From NCBI GenBank assembly GCA_039812845.1, contig JBDIBK010000119.1, forward strand, positions 1 through 11,984: DNA of 11,984 nt. Direction: 5' to 3'. This document shows positions 6,431-11,984 of this stretch, one piece after another. Below the pieces are notes generated by a model. That model did not search any database. It was given only the letters and a program-made list of their open reading frames with translations, and was not told where the DNA came from. The position numbers were made by a program, and so were the translations under genes. Each line of letters opens with the position of its first letter. Position 1 is the stretch's first letter. This DNA comes from JACTMJ01 sp039812845. GTDB taxonomy: Bacteria > Acidobacteriota > Terriglobia > Bryobacterales > Bryobacteraceae.

Positions 6431-7219
6431 CTACCAGCCCCTGCGGAACAGATCCGCCACCAGCAGCAGGGCATAGACGACGGGCATCGAAAACAGCGAG
6501 CTGTCGAGCCGGTCGAGCCAGCCGCCATGCCCAGGCAATGTGGAGCCGCTATCCTTGATGCCCGCGCCCCGCTTCATGGCGGATTCGGCGAGATCCCCAA
6601 TCTGGCCAGCCAGATTGGCGAGAGCCGCGAGCAGAATCGCGAACGCCAGCGGCGTTTCCGGTGAGAACCACTGCATGTACACGGTGGCCGCGGCAACGCC
6701 GATTGCCAGAGAGCCGGCCGCCCCTTCCCAGCTCTTGGCGGGGCTGATTGTGGGGGCGAGTTTGTGACGGCCGAACATTCTGCCCGTCAGGAACGCGGCG
6801 GTATCTCCCACCCAATTGATGGCCAGCGCCAGCATCAGCCAGTGGGGATTGAGGCTCGCGAGCAGCAAGCCGGTTTTCCAGCTCCCGAAGATATAGAGAA
6901 TTCCCAGGATGCCCGCGCCCGCCGAGGGCAAGGTCTGCCGCATGTCGGTCACGCGCAGCATTGCCACCAGCAGCAGCAGCGTTCCCACCAGCAGCACCGG
7001 AAACGCGAAAGGGAGGGGAAGCAGCAGAAGACACAGGCCGACGCCCAGAGCGGTGAGCGCCGGCTTGGGGATCTGAAAATGGCCGACGAGATTCCGGAAT
7101 TCAAAGGCGCACGCGAGAGCGAAGCCTGCAATCGCCAGTTGAAGAATCCGGAAATCCGCCCAGAAAATCAGGGCCAGCGCGATCGGGGTGAGAATGAGGG
7201 CGGTGACGATCCGCTTCAT
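6431..7219 (-). CDS. cdsA: Phosphatidate cytidylyltransferase (CDP-diacylglycerol synthase)
   Basis: This 262-residue inner-membrane enzyme makes CDP-diacylglycerol from CTP and phosphatidic acid, the precursor of all major phospholipids. The complete CdsA signature is visible at 213-239: S-A-M-K-R, four residues, K-D-S-G, then L-P-G-H-G-G-W-L-D-R-L-D, holding the metal-binding acidic residues. SPAKSWEG (159-166) is another conserved CdsA motif. Several hydrophobic helices precede it (5-20, 26-40, 53-68, 72-87, 100-121 and others), as expected. The start codon overlaps the uppS stop as ATGA (7216-7219), so the long open frame running upstream through uppS is not part of this gene. The uppS-cdsA order and coupling are conserved in many bacteria. 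The stop faces the DUF4159 gene. Confidence 0.97.
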   Translation of the reverse strand: MKRIVTALILTPIALALIFWADFRILQLAIAGFALACAFEFRNLVGHFQIPKPALTALGVGLCLLLLPLPFAFPVLLVGTLLLLVAMLRVTDMRQTLPSAGAGILGILYIFGSWKTGLLLASLNPHWLMLALAINWVGDTAAFLTGRMFGRHKLAPTISPAKSWEGAAGSLAIGVAAATVYMQWFSPETPLAFAILLAALANLAGQIGDLAESAMKRGAGIKDSGSTLPGHGGWLDRLDSSLFSMPVVYALLLVADLFRRGW

Positions 7220-8049
7220 GTCGCTGAGACGCCCAGCAACTCGTCCACCTGCTCGTCGGTGGCGGTCACGGCATCCTTGTTGAGCGCGCCGAAGCGCCGG
7301 TCGCGCTTCTGGAAATTGAGGATTGCCTTGAGGAGGTCGGTAAGGCCGAAGTCCGGCCAGAAGGTCGGGGTGACGTAGATCTCGGTGTAGGCAAGCTGCC
7401 AGAGCAGGAAGTTGCTGATGCGCAGTTCCCCGGAGGTGCGAATCAGAAGATCGGGATCGGGGAGCCCCGCGCTGTAGAGGCGGGAGGCGATCATCTCTTC
7501 CGTCACCACGAGGTCCGCCGCCGCGCCGTCGCGGCGGGCTTCGCGGAGTATCCGGTTCACGGCGTCCGCGATCTCGGTGCGGCCCCCATAGTTGATCGCG
7601 ATGTTCACCACCAGGCCGCTGTTGTGCCGCGTGGCGTCCTCCGCCTTCCGCAGACACGCACTGACGTTCTCCGGCAGTTCGTGCGTGCGGCCCATGGTGC
7701 GAATCTGGATTCCGTTCTCCACGAGCTTCGGCAGTTCGCGGTCGACATAGAAGCGCAAGAGCCGCCAAAGCGTTTCCACTTCGGCGCGCGGGCGCTTCCA
7801 GTTCTCCACGGAAAACGCGTACAAGGTGAGGGCTTCAATTCCGATGCGGGCGCAGTTCTCGATGATGTCGCGGACGGAATTCATCCCCGCCTTGTGGCCG
7901 GCCGCGCGGGGCAAATTCCGCTGGCTGGCCCAGCGTCCGTTGCCGTCCATGATTACCGCAATGTGCTGTGGCAAACGCTCCGGATTGACCGCTGTGGCAA
8001 GGGACCAGTCGGAGGAGGCGGACTTAAGAATTTCGAGAAGCGCCTTCAT
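7216..8049 (-). CDS. uppS: Undecaprenyl diphosphate synthase (cis-prenyltransferase)
   Basis: The 277-residue protein condenses isopentenyl diphosphate onto farnesyl diphosphate to give undecaprenyl diphosphate, the lipid carrier for peptidoglycan and O-antigen precursors. The P-loop with the catalytic aspartate, HIAVIMDGNGRWA (29-41, Asp35), is intact. So are YAFSVENWKRP (77-87), VNIAINYGGR (148-157) and the C-terminal LLIRTSGELRISNFLLWQLAY region (201-221) with Arg204, Ser206, Gly207 and Glu208 used in substrate binding. The start at 8049 is preferred because it places the P-loop at the usual distance from the N-terminus. The in-frame ATG at 8184 would overlap the upstream gene by 50 nt and has no Shine-Dalgarno, although the site before 8049 is also weak. 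The gene is 85 nt after the CHASE2/HD-GYP gene and is ATGA-coupled to cdsA. Confidence 0.96.
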   Translation of the reverse strand: MKALLEILKSASSDWSLATAVNPERLPQHIAVIMDGNGRWASQRNLPRAAGHKAGMNSVRDIIENCARIGIEALTLYAFSVENWKRPRAEVETLWRLLRFYVDRELPKLVENGIQIRTMGRTHELPENVSACLRKAEDATRHNSGLVVNIAINYGGRTEIADAVNRILREARRDGAAADLVVTEEMIASRLYSAGLPDPDLLIRTSGELRISNFLLWQLAYTEIYVTPTFWPDFGLTDLLKAILNFQKRDRRFGALNKDAVTATDEQVDELLGVSAT

Positions 8050-8134
8050 CGGGGCAAACCCATATATTACAACAGCCAGCCAATCGGAGGCGGCTGGACC
8101 GGCATCGCGATCCCAATCCTGAACGGGTATTTCC

Positions 8135-10120
8135 TCAACCCACGGGGGCGTCGGCAGCCGCGGGTTTTCTGCGAAATTCTTCATTTACGCGCCGGATGGA
8201 TTGCTCCGCTCCCAGGAAGGCCTCCACCACCACGGGATCGAAATGCGTGCCCTTCGATTGGCGCAGAATATCCAGGGCCTCTTCGTGCGACAAGGCCTTC
8301 TTGTAAATGCGCTCGCTTACGAGAGCGTCGTAGACATCGATCAGCGCCACGATGCGGCCTTCAATGGAGATCTCCTCGCCCTTGAGACCTTCGGGATAGC
8401 CGGATCCATCCCACCGCTCATGATGGTGGCTGACGATGTGGAAGGCCACGGTCCAGATTGCGTCGTCGAGATGCGTGGAGTGCGCTTTCGCGTCGAGCAG
8501 CACTTTACGGCCAAAAGCGACGTGCTTCTTGATTTCTTCGAACTCGTCCCGGCTCAGCTTCCCCGGCTTGCGCAGGATCGCATCGGTGACGCCCACCTTG
8601 CCCATATCGTGCATGGGAACAAGCTCCCCGATGAGAGCCACTCGCTCGTCAGTGAGGGTGTGACGAAACCGAGGGTGCTTTTGCAGCGCGGCGCTGAGGA
8701 TTGCGGCGTAACGGCGCATGCGGAACAGATGCTCGCCGGTCTCCCGATCCCGCAGCATGGTGAGGTTGCCGAGCATGGTTACCATAAAGGCGCGCGCGGC
8801 CTTGGCTTGCGATTCGCTGTGTTCGGCGCGGGAGCGCTGCCTGGCGAGGCTGATCAGGCTCAGCACCGCCACGTTCACCGCCACCAGCGCAATGGCCGAG
8901 GCGGGCGAGACGAATACTCCCTCAAGATCCAGATAGCGCGCGGTTCCCAGCCAGGTGACGCCCATCAGCGCGGCGGCACCCAATCCGGCGGCGACAGGGC
9001 GGAACAGCGCGAAGAGTCCCGTGCCGAGGATGCCGCAAGCCAGAAGCAGCAGCAGTTCTGCCGTTCGCGCCGGTGCGGATCGCTCAAAGGCGATTCCGGT
9101 GAGCAGATTCTCTATCGCCGTTGCCTGAATATCCTGGCCGGGAGCCTCTGCACGCATCGGCGTGCTCTCTGTCTCATGCAGGCCGACGGCGGAACCGCCG
9201 AAGAGCACGATTTTATCCTTGAGCATTCCCGGCCGGCCCGGCAGCGCGGCGGCCGAAAGCCGGGTGAATGCGCGGGCGTCGGGCTGGAAGCGCAGGAGGA
9301 GGGTGGAATAGGCACCCACCGGAACGGACGTGTCCCCAAACCGCAGCCGTTCCGAGCGGTCCGGCTGCTGCAGAAGCTGCGCCGTGCGCACGTTCCGATA
9401 GCTCATCACCGCGGCGAGAGCGAGGCTCGGATACACATGATCCTGAAAGCCGATCAAGAGGGGGATGCGCCGCAAAGTGCCGTCCGCATCCGGCGAGGCA
9501 TTCAGAAATCCGCTTCCCGCACCGGCGCCGGCGAGCAGGGAGATGCTGCACGTTGCCGCATGCGCATCGAGATACGGCGCGGAGGGAGCGTCGAAACGGT
9601 ACGCCGTGGAGAGCGAGACGGGATGCAGCTTGCAGGAATCCGAGCCCGCTTCCGAATCGAAGCGAAAATACTGGCCGAGCACGACCCGTCCGGGTTCGAT
9701 CGAGCTCCGCAGCTCCAAATCTCCATTGCCCGGTTCAACGGGGCTGTTCTTTGCGGGCCGTTCTGCTCCTGCCGCGGAGGCAGCCGCAGGGGATGGCGTC
9801 AAGCGCTGCTCGGGTTCCGCAAACACGACATCGAGCGCGATCACGCGGGCGCCGGCGTCGCGGATCTTGTTCACGAGCCCCGCCAGCACGGCGCGCGGCC
9901 AGGGCCAGTGCCCAAATCGCGCGAGGCTTGCCTCGTCAATCTCCACAATCACGACGTTCCCGGAGAGCGGCGGGGCCGACGCCGCCCTCACCTGCGCATC
10001 GTAGGCGATGTGGTCGAATCGTGTAAGCCATGCAGGTCGGAGCAGCCAGACGGCGAGCGCCGCCAGCGTGATCGCGGCACCGGGCAGCAGCAACGAATTC
10101 CGGGTGAAATAGGTTCTCAT
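8135..10120 (-). CDS. CHASE2-sensor HD-GYP c-di-GMP phosphodiesterase
   Basis: The 661-residue receptor opens with one transmembrane helix (about 10-28). A periplasmic CHASE2 domain (about 32-345) follows, with typical elements VVIVEIDEASLARFGHWPWPR (56-76), IALDVVFAEP (94-103), PDADGTLRRIPL (210-221) and DKIVLFGGSAVGLHE (302-316). It contains an Ala/Pro-rich insertion at about 105-135. Three helices (about 353-373, 377-394, 404-426) and a short coil lead to a cytoplasmic HD-GYP domain (about 440-655). The HD-GYP residues are intact: GEHLFRM (462-468), HDMGK (504-508), HHERWDGSGYP (566-576) and IDVYDALVSERIYKKALS (594-611). The output should hydrolyse cyclic di-GMP under control of an envelope signal. 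CHASE2 is more often joined to adenylate/guanylate cyclase, GGDEF or kinase outputs. Its ATG overlaps the stop of the OmpA-like gene (ATGA, 10117-10120). Confidence 0.95.
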   Translation of the reverse strand: MRTYFTRNSLLLPGAAITLAALAVWLLRPAWLTRFDHIAYDAQVRAASAPPLSGNVVIVEIDEASLARFGHWPWPRAVLAGLVNKIRDAGARVIALDVVFAEPEQRLTPSPAAASAAGAERPAKNSPVEPGNGDLELRSSIEPGRVVLGQYFRFDSEAGSDSCKLHPVSLSTAYRFDAPSAPYLDAHAATCSISLLAGAGAGSGFLNASPDADGTLRRIPLLIGFQDHVYPSLALAAVMSYRNVRTAQLLQQPDRSERLRFGDTSVPVGAYSTLLLRFQPDARAFTRLSAAALPGRPGMLKDKIVLFGGSAVGLHETESTPMRAEAPGQDIQATAIENLLTGIAFERSAPARTAELLLLLACGILGTGLFALFRPVAAGLGAAALMGVTWLGTARYLDLEGVFVSPASAIALVAVNVAVLSLISLARQRSRAEHSESQAKAARAFMVTMLGNLTMLRDRETGEHLFRMRRYAAILSAALQKHPRFRHTLTDERVALIGELVPMHDMGKVGVTDAILRKPGKLSRDEFEEIKKHVAFGRKVLLDAKAHSTHLDDAIWTVAFHIVSHHHERWDGSGYPEGLKGEEISIEGRIVALIDVYDALVSERIYKKALSHEEALDILRQSKGTHFDPVVVEAFLGAEQSIRRVNEEFRRKPAAADAPVG

Positions 10121-10752
10121 CGCACGGTGATTTCCACGCGCCGGTTGCGCGGTTCCTTCACTCCCTCCGCGGTCTTCACAAGCAGGTCGCCCTCGCCATG
10201 CGATTCCACCGTCATGAACTCCGGCTGCAAGCCCCGGCTCCGCAATACGCCGGCCACTTTCTCCGCGCGTCTCAGGCCCAGGGCAAAATTCGATTCCGGC
10301 GAATCGGTGGTGTCGGTGTGGCCAATGATACTGACGTCGGTGGAGTTCCGCGCCTGCACCGCCCGGAGAACGTTGGCGAGCAGCGCCTCGGATTCCGCGG
10401 TAAGCCGGTCGCTGCCTAAATCGAAGTAGAGGGTGAACTCCAATTGCGGCGCGGGCAGGCCTTCGAGAGCGGTGCCAAAGCGCCGGGCGATCTCATCGGC
10501 GCTCACGGCCACTGGCACCGCCGGCGCGGCGTCCGCGGCGCTGATGGAGGTCATCGTATTCTCCCCGGTGAGTTCGACGCTGCCGCCCGCATTCTCGAAG
10601 CGCACGCGCCCCACATGGCCGTTATCGTCCCGAAGAAGCACCACCGCGCTCTCCGGCTTCGGAGCCGCCGGTGCCTGGACGACGGGATTCTTGCGGCATG
10701 CCGGGAGCAGAGCCAGGAGGGCGGCAACCGCGAAAATCCACGCTAATCTCAT
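10117..10752 (-). CDS. OmpA-like peptidoglycan-binding lipoprotein
   Basis: The 211-residue protein starts at the ATG with complement 10750-10752. GGAG lies 5 nt upstream, and the start gives a lipoprotein signal MRLAWIFAVAALLALLPAC with the lipobox LPAC and Cys19. A Pro/Ala linker follows, then a conserved-looking segment VVLLRDDNGHVGRV (37-50) and an AGGSVELT strand (55-62). The C-terminal OmpA domain (about 104-211) has FTLYFDLGSDRL, IIGHTDTTD (142-150), LGLRRAEKVAGVLRSRG and EPRNRRVEITVR, with the arginine used to bind diaminopimelate in NRR. It would sit in the outer membrane with its OmpA domain on peptidoglycan. It follows the FecR gene by 37 nt and is ATGA-coupled to the CHASE2 gene. 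From recall, similar proteins with the same N-terminal segment occur beside FecR and CHASE2-cyclase genes in other bacteria. Confidence 0.93.
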   Translation of the reverse strand: MRLAWIFAVAALLALLPACRKNPVVQAPAAPKPESAVVLLRDDNGHVGRVRFENAGGSVELTGENTMTSISAADAAPAVPVAVSADEIARRFGTALEGLPAPQLEFTLYFDLGSDRLTAESEALLANVLRAVQARNSTDVSIIGHTDTTDSPESNFALGLRRAEKVAGVLRSRGLQPEFMTVESHGEGDLLVKTAEGVKEPRNRRVEITVR

Positions 10753-10789
10753 CGCGACTCCGCTCCCGCCCTGGGTGATCGCATATCGC

Positions 10790-11251
10790 TCATTTTGCCG
10801 CGAGCGCGGCGGCGAACTTGGTGCCACGCAGCCCGATCATGCCCACTGGAGTCTCCACCACCGCCGATTCCGGAGACAACTGCGTGATCTTGCCGGATAC
10901 AAAGGCGGCCACTCCGCGAATCATCCGAAGCAGCAGTCCGAGCTTCCCCTGGCCCGGTTCAAAAATGAACTTCTCCACGGCCAATTCGCTCTCGGGGCCG
11001 AGAGAAACCCGCGCGCCATCGCGCAGGATGAAGCCAACCCGAGACTGCGCGTCGGTGCGCAAGAGGTCCTTTTCGAAAAGATGCATTCCAAGGGTTGCGG
11101 GAATCGTCTGCTGGCCCCGGACGACCACGGGGCTGCCGGTGAGGGTTTTCACACTGCCGACCGTCTGGTCGGCGCTCCACCCGCGCATTCCCCCAGCAAG
11201 AACGATTGCAACCAGGATGAACGCTCTTGTTCCCCAGCGGTTGCCTAACAT
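10790..11251 (-). CDS. Secreted FecR-domain protein
   Basis: The 153-residue protein has a Sec signal peptide (basic start, hydrophobic core 10-20, likely cleavage after WSA at 25-27). A single FecR domain of jelly-roll/beta-helix type follows, with VGSVKTLTGSPVVVRG (31-46), LFEKDLLRTDAQSRVGFILRDGARVSLGPESEL (about 58-90), IRGVAAFVSGKI (111-122) and the closing VETPVGMIGLRGTKF (132-146). It lacks the N-terminal anti-sigma region and membrane helix of true FecR, and no FecI sigma factor or TonB receptor gene is nearby. It is therefore probably not an iron-citrate regulator but a periplasmic ligand or scaffold for the CHASE2 receptor. The chain ends shortly after the LRGT motif, as in the short FecR forms I recall from CHASE2 clusters. 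No Shine-Dalgarno precedes the ATG; a -10-like box lies 9 nt upstream. Confidence 0.9.
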   Translation of the reverse strand: MLGNRWGTRAFILVAIVLAGGMRGWSADQTVGSVKTLTGSPVVVRGQQTIPATLGMHLFEKDLLRTDAQSRVGFILRDGARVSLGPESELAVEKFIFEPGQGKLGLLLRMIRGVAAFVSGKITQLSPESAVVETPVGMIGLRGTKFAAALAAK

Positions 11252-11260
11252 TGTGGACCA

Positions 11261-11269
11261 ATTTTACCA
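11261..11269 (-). promoter_or_regulatory. Extended -10 promoter element just upstream of the fecR-ompA-CHASE2 genes
   Basis: On the bottom strand TGGTAAAAT is a TGn-extended -10 (TAAAAT, five of six matches to TATAAT), 9 nt before the FecR start codon. There is no convincing -35. With the normal 6-7 nt from box to start point, the mRNA would begin 2-3 nt before the ATG, which fits the absence of a Shine-Dalgarno site. It lies in the short gap between the ptrB stop (11298) and fecR. Confidence 0.4.
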
Positions 11270-11297
11270 CCGGGATGCACCGGCTCGACCCCTCAAT

Positions 11298-11984
11298 TCA
11301 GTGAGCGGGCAAGGCATTTTCGATAGCCGTACGTTCCGGAGCCAGCGTTTTCAAGAGAAACGCATATTCGAGCGCCGTTTCCTTCCACTGCTCATAGCGG
11401 CCGGATGGCCCGAAATGGCCCGCGCCCATTTCGGTTTTGAGCAGGAGCAGGCGGCCTCCGTTGGTGCTGGCTCGCAGCCGGGCCACGAGCTTGGCGGGTT
11501 CCCAATAGGAGACCCTCGGGTCATTCACTCCGGCGGTGAACAGCATGTGCGGGTACGCCGCGGCGGCGACATTGTCGTAGGGAGAATACGAACGGATGTA
11601 ATCGAAATACGCCGCGTCCTTGGGATTTCCCCATTCCTCGAACTCGCCCACCGTGAGGGGCAGCGATTCGTCCAGCATGGTGTTCAGCACATCCACAAAC
11701 GGCACGCTGGCGATAACGGCGCCGAAGAGATCGGGCCGCTTGTTCGCGACGGCCCCCACCAGCAATCCGCCCGCGCTGCGCCCCAGAATGCCCAGCCGCT
11801 CCGGCCGCGTGAATTCTTCGGCGACGAGCTTTTCGGCGCAGGCGATGAAGTCGGTAAAGCTGTTCTTCTTGTGCAGCATCTTTCCCGCGTCGTGCCAAGT
11901 CTCTCCGAGGTCGCCGCCGCCGCGGACGTGCGCAATCGCGTACACAAAACCCCGGTCCAGCAGGCTGAGCAGGTTGGCCGAAAA
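11298..11984 (-). CDS. ptrB: Oligopeptidase B (S9A serine peptidase), C-terminal part (5' end outside window)
   Basis: The frame is open from the right edge to a TGA, giving the last 228 residues of a protein that is normally about 680-700 long. The beta-propeller and the start are outside the window. The visible alpha/beta-hydrolase domain begins with LLDRGFVYAIAHVRGG (8-23 of the fragment), then GKMLHKKNSFTDFIACAEKLV, a hallmark of oligopeptidase B. The complete catalytic triad is present: the nucleophile in GRSAGG (Ser70 of the fragment), Asp155 in GVNDPRV and His190 in GAGHFGPSGR. The family cleaves short peptides after Lys or Arg in the cytoplasm or periplasm. YSPYDNV (133-139) is also conserved. 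The GTG at 11943-11945 is internal, not the start. The protein ends shortly after the final helix, as in relatives. Prolyl oligopeptidase is a less likely name because of the oligopeptidase-B-type motifs. Confidence 0.93.
   Translation of the reverse strand, partial: FSANLLSLLDRGFVYAIAHVRGGGDLGETWHDAGKMLHKKNSFTDFIACAEKLVAEEFTRPERLGILGRSAGGLLVGAVANKRPDLFGAVIASVPFVDVLNTMLDESLPLTVGEFEEWGNPKDAAYFDYIRSYSPYDNVAAAAYPHMLFTAGVNDPRVSYWEPAKLVARLRASTNGGRLLLLKTEMGAGHFGPSGRYEQWKETALEYAFLLKTLAPERTAIENALPAH

Noticed and set aside
5425..6528. - strand frame of 367 codons across the DUF4159 gene
   Set aside because: It overlaps a clearly coding gene on the other strand and has no recognisable domain.
6968..6979. 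Four tandem CAG triplets in cdsA
   Set aside because: They encode a leucine run in a membrane helix on the bottom strand (CTG codons), so no separate repeat function is needed.
7220..7768. N-terminal extension of the cdsA frame through uppS
   Set aside because: The extension is uppS DNA read in another frame. CdsA begins normally at the ATG overlapping the uppS stop.
8050..8184. Longer uppS start at 8184
   Set aside because: It would overlap the upstream gene, lacks a Shine-Dalgarno, and adds 45 residues not expected before the UppS P-loop.
8201..10429. Very long + strand open frame (742 codons) antisense to the CHASE2/HD-GYP and OmpA genes
   Set aside because: The composition is rich in Arg, Gly, Ala and His with no domain, and the opposite strand carries unmistakable CHASE2, HD-GYP and OmpA motifs. 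Long antisense frames are common in GC-rich genes.
10790..11251. FecR protein as an iron-uptake anti-sigma regulator
   Set aside because: No FecI-type sigma factor or TonB receptor gene is adjacent, and the protein lacks the cytoplasmic N-terminal region and membrane helix of FecR itself.

Overview
The window is GC-rich, densely packed chromosomal DNA with no mobile elements, tRNA/rRNA genes or CRISPR arrays that I can see. The gene content points to a Gram-negative, soil-type member of the Acidobacteriota, perhaps the Bryobacter/Solibacter side. The main clue is a secreted von Willebrand factor A protein of the 'VWFA-related Acidobacterial' type. Supporting clues are a LolA-like secreted protein, a Tat-exported cellulase-like hydrolase, a DUF4159 protein and an oligopeptidase B. 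The assignment is an inference from gene content; there is no marker gene here to prove it.

Layout. From the left edge on the + strand: the C-terminal part of a LolA-like protein (1-579); a LysR-type regulator (731-1681) behind an extended -10 promoter and a dyad; a small C-terminally membrane-anchored protein that overlaps the end of the LysR gene (1674-2063); and an RmlD-like NAD(P)-dependent sugar-nucleotide reductase (2129-3028). Convergent to these on the - strand are the VWA protein (4102-3056) and a Tat-exported glycoside hydrolase-like protein (5405-4218). A secreted DUF4159 protein (5512-6381, +) is divergent from the hydrolase. The remainder lies on the - strand. Reading in transcription order from the right edge: the C-terminal half of oligopeptidase B (11984-11298), a FecR-domain protein (11251-10790), an OmpA-like lipoprotein (10752-10117), a CHASE2/HD-GYP receptor (10120-8135), undecaprenyl diphosphate synthase uppS (8049-7216) and phosphatidate cytidylyltransferase cdsA (7219-6431).

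How the genes fit together. The most interesting unit is fecR / ompA-lipoprotein / CHASE2-HD-GYP. It joins a periplasmic FecR-domain protein, a peptidoglycan-binding outer-membrane lipoprotein and an inner-membrane receptor. The receptor has a periplasmic CHASE2 domain and a cytoplasmic c-di-GMP phosphodiesterase domain with all key residues visible. The last two genes share an ATGA stop/start. This resembles an envelope-sensing cassette whose output is c-di-GMP removal. The same strand continues, after an 85-nt gap, into uppS-cdsA (also ATGA-coupled), which supply the lipid carrier for wall synthesis and CDP-diacylglycerol for phospholipids. Sensor and envelope-lipid synthesis may therefore share transcripts.

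The remaining genes are mostly exported or regulatory proteins of uncertain substrate. Several starts (fecR, the DUF4159 gene, the RmlD-like gene) have weak Shine-Dalgarno sites or -10-like boxes very close to the ATG, which may mean leaderless or nearly leaderless mRNAs. No stretch over 300 bases lacks a gene, provided the small ORF at 1674-2063 is accepted; without it, 1682-2128 would be an unexplained gap.
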